Shown here one piece after another: positions 45,600-53,824 of a DNA stretch of 64,000 nt. This DNA is from Aldehydirespirator sp965219165 (GTDB taxonomy: Bacteria > Actinomycetota > Acidimicrobiia > Acidimicrobiales > Aldehydirespiratoraceae). The stretch covers positions 2,108,001 to 2,172,000 of the forward strand of contig CBDCMW010000002.1 of assembly GCA_965219165.1 (NCBI GenBank), given 5' to 3'. Numbering within the stretch: position 1 is the first letter of the stretch; each line of letters opens with the position of its first letter. The position numbers and the translations under genes were made by a program. The notes beneath the pieces are model-generated. The model was given only the letters and a program-made list of their open reading frames with translations. It made no database searches and was not told the origin of the DNA.

Positions 45600-46417
45600 T
45601 CCTTGAGGGCCCCGGAGAGCAGACCTCTCACGAAGTGCTTCTGGAAGACGAAGAAGACCACGACTGTGGGGATGCTCGCGATCACTGCGAGCGAGGCCTG
45701 GGTTCCGTATGCCACCGTGAACTGGCCCTTCACGTTGAGCAGGCCGAGCATGATCGTGGCCACGTCGTCTCGGGCGCTGGTGAAGACCAACGGGTACAGA
45801 AAATCGTTCCAGATGAACGTGAACTGCAGCGTAGCCAGCGCGGCCAGCGCCGGCCTGGCCAGCGGCAGCATCACCCGCCAGAAAACCTGGCCCTCGCTGG
45901 CGCCGTCGATCAGGGCCGCGTACCGCAGCGAGTCGGGGATCTGCTCGAAGAAGTTCCGCATCACCAGGGTGCAGACCGAGAACCCCACCGCGGAGTGGAT
46001 CAGGATCATGGGCCAAAGCGTGTTGAGCAGGTCGAGCGTCCTGAACATTGTGAACAGCGGCACCAGCAGCACCTGGGGCGGGACGAAGAGCCCCGAGACG
46101 ATGACCAACTGGATGAGGGTGCCGCCTCGGGGCCGGAACTTGGCCAGCGCGTACCCGATCAGGGTGCCTCCGGCGATGGAGACGACCACGGCCGGAATGG
46201 CTACGTGGAACGAGTTGATCAGGTACCTGACGGTGTTGGCCGTGATCCACACGTCGACGTAGTTGGCGAACGTCAACTCGCCGCTCAGCGCCCAGATGCC
46301 GCGCCGGGCGATCTCGGCGTTGGTCTTGAGCGATGTGGAGACGACACCAGCCACCGGCACCAGGTACGCCGCGACGAACAGCGCTATCAGCACCATCCCG
46401 GCGCGCCGTCGCAGCAC
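45596..46417 (-). CDS. ABC transporter permease (MalG type), N-terminus disturbed by repeats
   Basis: Inner-membrane permease with the EAA loop LRYAALIDGASEGQVFW and the ending FQKHFVRGLLSGALKE. The natural start is probably ATG at 46547, overlapping the upstream permease stop. That frame is shifted by a seven-base partial unit in a 15-bp repeat array, so it does not reach the permease frame as written. GTG at 46417 or ATG at 46396 could start a slightly short but complete membrane domain. Confidence 0.78.
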   Translation of the reverse strand: MLRRRAGMVLIALFVAAYLVPVAGVVSTSLKTNAEIARRGIWALSGELTFANYVDVWITANTVRYLINSFHVAIPAVVVSIAGGTLIGYALAKFRPRGGTLIQLVIVSGLFVPPQVLLVPLFTMFRTLDLLNTLWPMILIHSAVGFSVCTLVMRNFFEQIPDSLRYAALIDGASEGQVFWRVMLPLARPALAALATLQFTFIWNDFLYPLVFTSARDDVATIMLGLLNVKGQFTVAYGTQASLAVIASIPTVVVFFVFQKHFVRGLLSGALKE

Positions 46418-46438
46418 GCGGCCGCGGCGGGCGGCGGC

Positions 46439-46520
46439 TCGCGCGTCGGCGGCTCGCGCGTCGGCGGCTCGCGCGTCGCGCGTCGGCGGCTCGCTCGTCG
46501 GCGGCTCGCGCGTCGGCGGC
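46439..46520. repeat. 15-bp tandem repeats with a 7-bp partial unit
   Basis: Five copies of TCGCGCGTCGGCGGC (46439-46468 and 46476-46520; one has a base change), interrupted by a partial TCGCGCG at 46469-46475. On the minus strand they encode Ala-Ala-Asp-Ala-Arg repeats. Without the seven bases, the ATG at 46547 would read in frame into the permease. Confidence 0.9.
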
Positions 46521-46536
46521 GGCCGGGGACGCGGTT

Positions 46537-47412
46537 CTACTCGACATAGCTGCCTCGCCGGCCCCACCACGTCAAGCCGCCTATGACGACGAGCGTCATC
46601 GCGAACAGGATCAGCGACACCGCGCTGGCCAGTCCCTGCTCCTGCTGGCGGAACAGGATCCGCCACACAAGCATCGGCATCGTCTCGGTCTCTCGGACCG
46701 GCCCCCCTTGCGTCATCGCGAACACCAGGTCGAAGTTGCGCAGCGAGTTGATGGCGATCAGCGACAGCACGACCGTCGTTATCGGCCGAAGCAGCGGCAC
46801 GATCACCCGGCGGAATGCTTGGAAGTGGCCGGCACCGTCGACCCGGGCCGCCTCGACGAGCTCTGCCGGAATCGACGTGAGGCCGGCCAGGTAGAGGATC
46901 ATGGCCAGCACGGTCTGCTGCCACGCCCAAGCTATGAACACGGCGTACAGGGCGGTTGAGCGGTTGGCCAGCCACGCCTCCTGGAGGCTCTCGAGCCCGG
47001 CCCGGCCCAGCAGCTGGTTGATCAGGCCGTCACCGGGCTGGTAGATCCAGATCCAGACCTGGCCGACCACCACCAGGCTGATGGAGATCGGCACGAACAG
47101 CGCCGACTTCATGATGGCCGCGAAGCGATCGTTGGCCTGGAGCGTCATCGCGACGGCCAGTCCGAGCGCGGGAGGGATCAACGCGCCGAACAGCGTCCAC
47201 ACGAGCGTGATCCGGATCGACTTGCGGACGTGCCTGTCGGTCAGGGCCTCGGTGAAGTTGGCGAAGCCGATCCACTCGCTGGACTGGCCGAGCAGGTTGG
47301 CGTCGGTGAAGCTGAGCCGCAGGGCCATGGCCGTCGGCAGCACCACTATCGCCGCGAACAGCGCCATGGGCGGTCCCATGAAGAGAAGTGCCCATCGGGT
47401 TGTCGGCTTCAT
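46537..47412 (-). CDS. ABC transporter permease (MalF type)
   Basis: A 291-aa inner-membrane subunit with six predicted segments. The EAA loop is ELVEAARVDGAGHFQAFR, and FAMTQGGPVRETETMPMLVW is a typical MalF-family motif. It follows the second binding-protein gene after a hairpin-containing gap, and its end overlaps the natural start of the partner permease by eleven bases. Confidence 0.93.
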   Translation of the reverse strand: MKPTTRWALLFMGPPMALFAAIVVLPTAMALRLSFTDANLLGQSSEWIGFANFTEALTDRHVRKSIRITLVWTLFGALIPPALGLAVAMTLQANDRFAAIMKSALFVPISISLVVVGQVWIWIYQPGDGLINQLLGRAGLESLQEAWLANRSTALYAVFIAWAWQQTVLAMILYLAGLTSIPAELVEAARVDGAGHFQAFRRVIVPLLRPITTVVLSLIAINSLRNFDLVFAMTQGGPVRETETMPMLVWRILFRQQEQGLASAVSLILFAMTLVVIGGLTWWGRRGSYVE

Positions 47413-47474
47413 CAGCCGCCTCCTGGAGGGTGCCTATCTGGTTACCAACGACCCGTCACCGATGGCAATGCGGC

Positions 47475-47514
47475 TGGTGGCGCCGGACCCGCATCGACGG
47501 GCCCGGCGCCACCA
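47475..47514. terminator. strong hairpin between second binding-protein and permease genes
   Basis: Exact 12-bp arms TGGTGGCGCCGG and CCGGCGCCACCA enclose a 16-nt loop with a small inner stem. Position after the binding-protein gene parallels the hairpin of the first ABC operon and suggests partial termination or mRNA protection. Confidence 0.7.
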
Positions 47515-47579
47515 ACGGCACCTATTCAAGGTGGGGGCAATAGGTACAGGCTGGTACCAGACATCTGGAGGTGACGGCT

Positions 47580-48944
47580 CTAGCCCGCGAAGGCTGCCTG
47601 GGCGTCGTCCTGGGCGCTCGAAAGCAGGTCGGCGTAGCCGGACGGATCGTCCATGAAGGCCTGGAACATGTCCAGGCCGACCTCAGCCACCGGCGGCGGC
47701 GTCGCCAGGTCGTAGTTGAAGGAGTAGGAGTCGGCCTTGTCCACCTCCACCAGCGCCTTGGCCATCACCGGGTTGAGCTGGCTGGTGTCCGCGTTGGAGT
47801 TCGGCGGGAGCGCCCCCTGCTCCAATGCCCAGGTGAGCTGGTTGCTGGCGTCGGCGTAGTGCTCGATCAGCGCCATGGCGCCCTCAGGATTGGCGGCGTT
47901 GGCCGACAGGGCCCAACCGTCGATCGGTCCCAGAGCGGCGTTCTCGATGGCGGGGTCCATGACCGGGAAGTTGAAGAAGTCGTAGTCGGTCACGGGCTCG
48001 AGTCCGTTGCCGTTCCAGTATCCGGTGATCCATGTGCCCATCAGGGTCATGGCGGCCTCCCCGTTGGCGACCTGGTCGGCTGCGTCCGTCCAGTTGTAGG
48101 CGTTGGCGTCGTCGACGAAGAATCCCGAGTCCGCCAGGTCCTTCCAGAGCTCTAGCGCCGCGACGACCTCGGGATCGGTGTAGGAGGCCTCGCCCGACAT
48201 CAGCTTGGCCCGATAGTCGGGACCGGCCGTGCGCAGGATCAGGAAGTCGAACCAGAACTGGGCCGGCCACCGGTTCATCGAGCCGAGGGCGATGGGCTTG
48301 ACCCCGCTGTCGGCGATCTGCTGGGCCGCCGCGAAGAACTCGTCGCCGGTGGTGGGCATCTCGGTGACTCCGGCCGCAGCCATCACGTGCGGGTTGTAGA
48401 AGAAGGCCACGTAGTGGAAACCGAACGGCAGCAGATGGGGCTCGCCTCCGTAGATCCCGGCGTCCACGAGCGCCTGCGGGAACGCGTTCCACACGTCGGC
48501 GTTGTCGAAGGCCTCGGTGATCGGCTGCAGATGGCCGTTCTCGTACACGGACTGGGTGCGGGCGCCGGCCCAGTACGAGAAGATGTCGGGCGGCTCGCCG
48601 CCAGCCAGGGCGATCAGGATCTGGTCCTTGAAGGCCTCGTGCTCGATCGGGCTGACCACCGCCTCGCCGGCCTCGAACGTGGCGTTGACGTCGAGGATGC
48701 CCTGCTGGCCGAGGTCGGAGCCGTAGTAGTGGCCCACCGACACCTCGCCCAGGGTCATCATCTCCTCCTCGGGAGCCTCCGTGGTGGCCGGAGCCTCCTC
48801 CGGAGCGGCCGCGGTGGTGGTCGTCTCGGCCGGTTGGGCCTCTGGCTCATCGGCCTCGTCATCACCGCAGGCCGCGGCGACGATCGCGAACGCGGCCAGA
48901 ACCGGCAGCAGCCAGCCCCAGCGCGTCTTCGTACGGGTACTCAT
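47580..48944 (-). CDS. ABC transporter substrate-binding lipoprotein
   Basis: A 454-aa binding protein with a lipoprotein signal (WGWLLPVLAAFAIVAAAC, lipobox at the end), a Glu/Ala/Thr linker and a type 1 sugar-binding domain (VGHYYGSDLGQQGILDVNAT, then LPFGFHYVAFFYNP). The start at 48944 has an AGGAGGGAAGG ribosome site; the longer frame lacks one. With IolD-like and Gfo/Idh genes in the operon, the ligand may be a cyclitol or polyol (inference). Confidence 0.92.
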   Translation of the reverse strand: MSTRTKTRWGWLLPVLAAFAIVAAACGDDEADEPEAQPAETTTTAAAPEEAPATTEAPEEEMMTLGEVSVGHYYGSDLGQQGILDVNATFEAGEAVVSPIEHEAFKDQILIALAGGEPPDIFSYWAGARTQSVYENGHLQPITEAFDNADVWNAFPQALVDAGIYGGEPHLLPFGFHYVAFFYNPHVMAAAGVTEMPTTGDEFFAAAQQIADSGVKPIALGSMNRWPAQFWFDFLILRTAGPDYRAKLMSGEASYTDPEVVAALELWKDLADSGFFVDDANAYNWTDAADQVANGEAAMTLMGTWITGYWNGNGLEPVTDYDFFNFPVMDPAIENAALGPIDGWALSANAANPEGAMALIEHYADASNQLTWALEQGALPPNSNADTSQLNPVMAKALVEVDKADSYSFNYDLATPPPVAEVGLDMFQAFMDDPSGYADLLSSAQDDAQAAFAG

Positions 48945-49071
48945 GTCCCTTCCCTCCTGGGTTCGTGCAAGTTCAAGCGCGGGGTCTGCCCAGCGCCGGC
49001 GGGACTTTAGCATCTAATGCCAAATAGGCAACGTCATTGCGAGATGATCAACGCACCCGACCCAGCCAGCG

Positions 49072-50808
49072 TCAGTCCAGGCGCCTCACGTCGATGTCTG
49101 CGCCCCGGTCGGCCTGAGTGATGAGGCGCGATTGCACCGCACGCCAGCGGGTGAGAGCGGACCGATCGAGTGGGCCGCCCTCGCCGTCGGCCTCGCGCCG
49201 ACGGCGTTCGAGCATAGCGCCATCCACCAGCAGGTCCAGGCGCCCGGAGGGAGCGTCGAGCTCGATGATGTCGCCGTCGCGCACCAGTCCCAGCGGGCCC
49301 AGCGCGCCCTCCGGGGCCACATGCAGCACCACCGTCCCGAAGGCGGTGCCGCTCATGCGGGCATCGGAGACGCGGACCATGTCGGTCACGCCCGCGGCCG
49401 CGAGCTTCCTTGGAATGGGGATGGCTCCAGCCTCGGGCATTCCCGCGGCAGCCGGGCCGCAACCCCTGAGCACGAGCACCGAGTCGGCCGACACTTCGAC
49501 CCGGTCCAGGCGCGCCTGCATGTCCTCCACCCCGTCGAACACCACGGCCGGGCCGCGGTGAGACAGCAGGCGGGGCGTGGCCGCGCCCGACTTGAGAACG
49601 GCCCCGTCGGGGGCCAGGGACCCGAACAGCGCCACCAGGCTCGGTTCGGCGGACACGGGCGCGTCGAGCCGGTGCAGCACCGACGGCCACGGGGGCGAGC
49701 CGTCCACTCCATCCAGCCAGTCACCCAGGGCACACCCCAGCGCGGTGGCGGCCTCAAGGTCGAGCCGGGGAGCCAACTCGGCCAGCAGGGCGGGCACGCC
49801 GCCCGCGTCGTGCAAGTCGTCGAGGAAGCCTGCTCCCGTGGGCCTGCAGTCCACTATCGGCGACACGGACGCGGCCGCGTCGCCCACCTCGGCCAGCGAC
49901 AGACCGACACCGGCCCGGCCGGCCAGCGCCAGCAGGTGCACCACCGCGTTCGTCGAGCCGCCGACCGCGCCCAGCACCACGGCGGCGTTCAGGAAGCTGG
50001 CCTTGGTGAGGATCCTCTGAGGCGTCAGACCCTCGTCGGCCATCTCGACGATCCTTCGTCCCGAGCGGGTGCCGACCCTGAGGCGGTCTCCGCTGGGAGC
50101 CGGGGCGGTGGCGGACCCGGGCACGGCCAGACCCAGCACCTCGGCCATGATCGCCATCGTGGAAGCGGTCCCCATGACCATGCACGTGCCGCCCGTCGGG
50201 GCGAGAACCTCCGTCGCGGCCTGGATCTCGACCTCGCTCACATCGCCGGCCCGATGCCCCGCCCACAGGAGCCGACAGTCGGTGCACGCGCCGACGCGCT
50301 CGCCCCGCCAGCGCGATGCGATCATCGGTCCTGCGACCACTTCCACAACCGGCCTGCCCGCTGAGATCGCCCCCATCAGATGGCCGGGGACGGTCTTGTC
50401 GCAGCCACCCAGGAGCACCGCCGCGTCCATGGGCTGGGCCCGCACGAGCTCCTCGACCTCCAGGGCCAGCAGGTTGCGGAACATCATGCTGGTCGGGTCC
50501 AGGAACACCTCGCCCAAGGACATGGTGGGGAAGACCATGGGCACGCCGCCCGCCTCGACCACTCCCCTCTTGACCGCATCGAGAAGGGCGGGCATCTCCC
50601 GGTGGCAAGGCGTGAAGTCGCTGATCGAATGGCCCACGCCGATGATCGGACGGCCGGTGTCGGCGTCGTCGTAGCCGGCCGACGCCAGGAACACCGAGCG
50701 GACGAAGCGGCTGAAGCCGGGATCCCCGTAGGAGGTCGGGCCCTGGTGGATGCCGCCGGCCGCGGCGGCCGCAGGCTGCTGTGAGCCCGCTTCGGCGCTG
50801 GCGTTCAT
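49072..50808 (-). CDS. IlvD/Edd-family dehydratase
   Basis: Iron-sulfur dehydratase, 578 aa. Cluster cysteines are in LLGGCDKTVPGHLMG, GACTDCR and GGTCMVMGTAS, and the C-terminal RVSDARMSGTAFG is typical. Family members dehydrate dihydroxy acids, gluconate 6-phosphate or sugar acids. Neighbouring polyol genes favour a sugar-acid substrate over isoleucine synthesis. The ATG at 50808 overlaps the stop of a 45-codon ORF that starts on the IolD-like gene's stop. Confidence 0.85.
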   Translation of the reverse strand: MNASAEAGSQQPAAAAAGGIHQGPTSYGDPGFSRFVRSVFLASAGYDDADTGRPIIGVGHSISDFTPCHREMPALLDAVKRGVVEAGGVPMVFPTMSLGEVFLDPTSMMFRNLLALEVEELVRAQPMDAAVLLGGCDKTVPGHLMGAISAGRPVVEVVAGPMIASRWRGERVGACTDCRLLWAGHRAGDVSEVEIQAATEVLAPTGGTCMVMGTASTMAIMAEVLGLAVPGSATAPAPSGDRLRVGTRSGRRIVEMADEGLTPQRILTKASFLNAAVVLGAVGGSTNAVVHLLALAGRAGVGLSLAEVGDAAASVSPIVDCRPTGAGFLDDLHDAGGVPALLAELAPRLDLEAATALGCALGDWLDGVDGSPPWPSVLHRLDAPVSAEPSLVALFGSLAPDGAVLKSGAATPRLLSHRGPAVVFDGVEDMQARLDRVEVSADSVLVLRGCGPAAAGMPEAGAIPIPRKLAAAGVTDMVRVSDARMSGTAFGTVVLHVAPEGALGPLGLVRDGDIIELDAPSGRLDLLVDGAMLERRRREADGEGGPLDRSALTRWRAVQSRLITQADRGADIDVRRLD

Positions 50809-50942
50809 GCCGGCGTTGGGGCCATGCCGCCGCTGGCGTTCATGCCGGGCGCGACCTTGGCCGGCATCAATGAGGCGCAGACCGGTGGGGCCAGCGCGGA
50901 TCCGGCGTCGGGGCGGGTCGGATCGTGGGTGCGTTCCGTCAC
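50808..50942 (-). other. relay mini-ORF between IolD-like and IlvD genes
   Basis: The IolD-like stop forms GTGA. The frame from GTG at 50942 runs 45 codons (starts VTERTHDPTRPDAG, ends MNASGGMAPTPA) and ends at a TGA overlapping the IlvD start as ATGA. The final 12 codons begin with an 18-bp direct repeat of the IlvD start region placed 35 bp upstream (50831-50848 versus 50796-50813). Confidence 0.5.
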
Positions 50943-52825
50943 AGGCTCGTCCGGTGTCTCAGGGCTTGCGTCTCGGCCACCCAGTTGCCGACATTCCAGC
51001 GGCCGAAGGCCTCGATGGATCCCTGCGGGTCGTCGCCGTAGTAGACGGGAACGTGCACCAGCCCCACTCCCCCGTGCTCGAAGACTCGGTCGAGTGCTTC
51101 GACGATCTGCTCGGCTCCTCCTGCCCCCGACACCGCCTGCACGCCCTCGATCGAGGAAGCCAGCCCGACGTAGTCGATGACCGCGTCGTCGAAGGTGCCG
51201 TAGGCCTTGCCGTACTGGGCCTCCTGCAGCCCCGAGATGGCGCCCATGCGGCGGTTGTCCAGCACCACCACCGCGCCCCGGGCACCGTGCACGACGCCGT
51301 CGACCAGCGACTGCGGGTTCATCAGGAACGAGCCGTCGCCGACCACCGACAGCGAGTACGGCGCGTCAGAACTGAGCGCGGTGGCCAGCAGGGCCGAGGC
51401 CCCGAACCCCATGTAACTGGCGCCGCCGTCGGTGAAGCTCAAGTCGAAGGACTCGTCCCGGCTCACCTGGAACGCGGTGGCCTGGACGTCTCCCGCGTCG
51501 AACCAGCGGAACGTCCCGTGGCGCGCCGCCCAGTCCTCGATGATGCGCAGCGCGGCGGCCTGCGACAGCACGGGCCGGTCCCAGCGGGGATCGTCCAGCA
51601 GCACGGGGTCGGTGCGGGCCTTGAGGTACAGGTCCCACTCGGCGCGCGCCGCAGCGCAGTCCGCGAGCCACCCCGCGGAGCGGTCACCGCCGGCCGGTAG
51701 CCGGTCCAGGTCATCGCATAGCGCTTCGAGGGTGCGCTCGAGGTCGCCCACGAGCGCGGTGGTGTTTGCGTAGTGGGTGGCGGTTGCCGGGTCCGCGTTG
51801 ATGTTGACGACCTCGCGGACACCTGGATATCCGGTGCGGGAGCAGTCCGACTGGCACACCGCTCGCGCTCCGAGCACGACGAGCACATCGGCGTTCTCCA
51901 TGGCGAAGTTCCCCGAGATGGACCCCTTGGAGCCGCCCACCGTCATATTGCGGGGGTTGTCGGGACCGAGGGCGCCCACCGAGTTCGGGGACAGCACCGC
52001 CACCCCGTCCACGCATCTCAGGAACCGGTCGAGGAGAGGCCCCAGCGCTCGGGCCCCGCCGCCTGCCTTCACCACCACCCGCTTTGCCGACCGCAGCAGG
52101 CGGGCTGCGGACTCGATCCGCTCCGCCTCCGCGGCCCCCAGGCGGATCCCGCCGCCTCGCGGCAGCCGGCGGAGATTGAAGTCGGGCACCATCTCGGGCT
52201 GCGTGTTGAGCGGCAGCAGCAAGAAGAACGGCCCGGCCCGGTAGGGATGGTCCACCACGGCGGCGCCCTGCTGTAGGGCGTGGGTGACAGCCTGGGGAGT
52301 GTGGAGGCTGTAGCTGCCGCCCATCGACGATGTCAGCCGCTGCCACCCGGACTGCATCGATCCGGGGAGGTCCTGCATGTTCGGACCCTCGGCCTCGGTG
52401 GTGGCGTCGCCGTAGATGTGCCACACACCGACGCCGTTGAGCGCGCTGGTCAACGAGCCCGCGAAGGCATGCAGCGCGCCCGGTCCGATCGACGTGACCA
52501 CTGCGGCCCGCTCGCCGGTGGCGATGCGCAGCGCGCTGGCCGCGTGGGCGGCCTCCGTCTCGTGGCGCAGCGCCAGGAATCGCACGGCGCCGGCCGTCTC
52601 GTAGATCCTCAGCACCTCGCCGAGGGCGGTGGAGCCGTGTCCCAGAACCCCCACGTAGGTGCGAACGTCCTGTTCGAGCAGTCCCAGCACCACGAGCTCG
52701 ACGAGCGAGACAGTGGCCGTCGCATCCACCGAACCCGCCTCGATAGCGGCTCTGAGCGATCCGTGGGCCGCGATGGCTGCAGCTCTGGCGCTCTGATCCT
52801 CAGCGGCCAGGGTGCAAGCGTCCAC
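50939..52825 (-). CDS. IolD-like thiamine diphosphate enzyme
   Basis: A 628-aa ThDP enzyme resembling trihydroxycyclohexane-1,2-dione hydrolase of myo-inositol breakdown. An N-terminal Pyr domain contains LRHETEAAHAASALRIATGE (catalytic Glu). The C-terminal PP domain has VVGDGSFLMNPQSLVDGVVH with the metal-binding GDGS and distal N in VLDN. Start GTG at 52825. It is the first gene of the minus-strand operon of dehydratase, ABC importer, Gfo/Idh, glpD and glpK. No IolB, IolC, IolE or IolG is identified nearby, so pathway assignment is tentative. Confidence 0.82.
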   Translation of the reverse strand: MDACTLAAEDQSARAAAIAAHGSLRAAIEAGSVDATATVSLVELVVLGLLEQDVRTYVGVLGHGSTALGEVLRIYETAGAVRFLALRHETEAAHAASALRIATGERAAVVTSIGPGALHAFAGSLTSALNGVGVWHIYGDATTEAEGPNMQDLPGSMQSGWQRLTSSMGGSYSLHTPQAVTHALQQGAAVVDHPYRAGPFFLLLPLNTQPEMVPDFNLRRLPRGGGIRLGAAEAERIESAARLLRSAKRVVVKAGGGARALGPLLDRFLRCVDGVAVLSPNSVGALGPDNPRNMTVGGSKGSISGNFAMENADVLVVLGARAVCQSDCSRTGYPGVREVVNINADPATATHYANTTALVGDLERTLEALCDDLDRLPAGGDRSAGWLADCAAARAEWDLYLKARTDPVLLDDPRWDRPVLSQAAALRIIEDWAARHGTFRWFDAGDVQATAFQVSRDESFDLSFTDGGASYMGFGASALLATALSSDAPYSLSVVGDGSFLMNPQSLVDGVVHGARGAVVVLDNRRMGAISGLQEAQYGKAYGTFDDAVIDYVGLASSIEGVQAVSGAGGAEQIVEALDRVFEHGGVGLVHVPVYYGDDPQGSIEAFGRWNVGNWVAETQALRHRTSL

Positions 52826-52873
52826 GACCGGCCATGCTAGCGCCTGCCCTGAGGGCGCTATCGGTGTGGGCGG

Positions 52874-53803
52874 CTAGCCGTGGGGCGCAGTGTCCAGGAC
52901 CCTGGGCGCTCCTGGGTCGGTGATCCACTCAGTCCAGGACCCGTCGTAGACGGCGACGTCGTCGTAGCCGGCGATGGCGTAGGCCAACGCGGTGCCGCAG
53001 GCGCCCACGCCGCCCCGGCAGTAGGCGATGGTGGGCTCCGGGGCGCAGGCACCGGCCGTCTCGAGGCGCCTGCGGGCCTCGTCCGGCGCGGCCCAGGTGC
53101 CATCGGCGCCGCAGAACTCGATGCCGGGGGCGGTGATGCTGCCCGGGATGGCGCCGCCGTCGGCCTCGCGGGCGCCGGCCATGCGCCCGTCCACGAGACG
53201 GGTGCGGGTGCCCAGGGCGGCCAGCACGTCGTCGTGGGTCGCGTACAGGCCCGGATCGAAGCGGGGCGCGAAGTGCGCTCGCGGAATTCGGGCCACCTCG
53301 ACGTCGGTGGGCCGGCCCTCGGCCTGCCATTTGTTGATCCCGCCGTCGAGCACGGCCACTGCGGTGTGGCCGTACGCCCGCAGCGCCCACCACACCCGGG
53401 CCGCCACCGTGACGTGCTGGTCGTCGTAGGTCACCACGAACGTGTCGTCGCCGATGCCCCGCTCGGCCATGGCGTCGGCGAAGCGCTCCGGCCCGGCCAG
53501 CATCCACAGGTCGGGACGTTCAGGATCGGCCAGGTCGGTGTCCCAGCGGGCATGCACCGCCCCGGGTATGTGGGCCTTGGCGTACTCGTCGTCGCCGTTG
53601 CGCCAGTCGAAGGGACGCAGGTACCAGCGGCAGTCCACGACCCTCACGTCCGGGTCGTCGAGGCGCTCGGCCAGCCACTGCGTTGATACCAGGGGTCCTG
53701 TTGATGCCAGGGGTCCTGTTGATACCAGGGGTCCTTCAGCCAACTGTTGCCTATCCGCTCGGCCTCTTGGGTCCAGCTTGGCAGAGCTGAGGCCCTGCGT
53801 CAT
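52874..53803 (-). CDS. thiosulfate/3-mercaptopyruvate sulfurtransferase
   Basis: Two rhodanese domains, 309 aa. The catalytic loop of the second is YCRGGVGACG, with the persulfide Cys in CRGGVGA; the first domain (VRVVDCRWYL, then FVVTYDDQHVTVAARVWWAL) is inactive as usual. The N-terminus is odd: before the normal STQWLAERLDDPDV lie three copies of GPLVST-type six-residue repeats and a stretch (DPRGRADRQQLAEG) encoded by part of the dispersed repeat. Start ATG at 53803; an internal TTG is possible. Confidence 0.9.
   Translation of the reverse strand: MTQGLSSAKLDPRGRADRQQLAEGPLVSTGPLASTGPLVSTQWLAERLDDPDVRVVDCRWYLRPFDWRNGDDEYAKAHIPGAVHARWDTDLADPERPDLWMLAGPERFADAMAERGIGDDTFVVTYDDQHVTVAARVWWALRAYGHTAVAVLDGGINKWQAEGRPTDVEVARIPRAHFAPRFDPGLYATHDDVLAALGTRTRLVDGRMAGAREADGGAIPGSITAPGIEFCGADGTWAAPDEARRRLETAGACAPEPTIAYCRGGVGACGTALAYAIAGYDDVAVYDGSWTEWITDPGAPRVLDTAPHG
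53682..53735. repeat. three 18-bp tandem repeats at sulfurtransferase N-terminus
   Basis: Units 53682-53699, 53700-53717 and 53718-53735 differ by single bases and encode GPLVST, GPLAST and GPLVST in frame. Only one copy matches the usual beginning of this protein family. Confidence 0.9.
53737..53770 (-). repeat. fragment F of the dispersed repeat
   Basis: On the minus strand it reads AGAGGCCGAGCGGATAGGCA, the leading block of copies A, B and E, without the downstream core. It lies inside the N-terminal coding part of the sulfurtransferase. Confidence 0.6.
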
Positions 53804-53824
53804 ATCCGGCCCGCCGGTCAGCGG

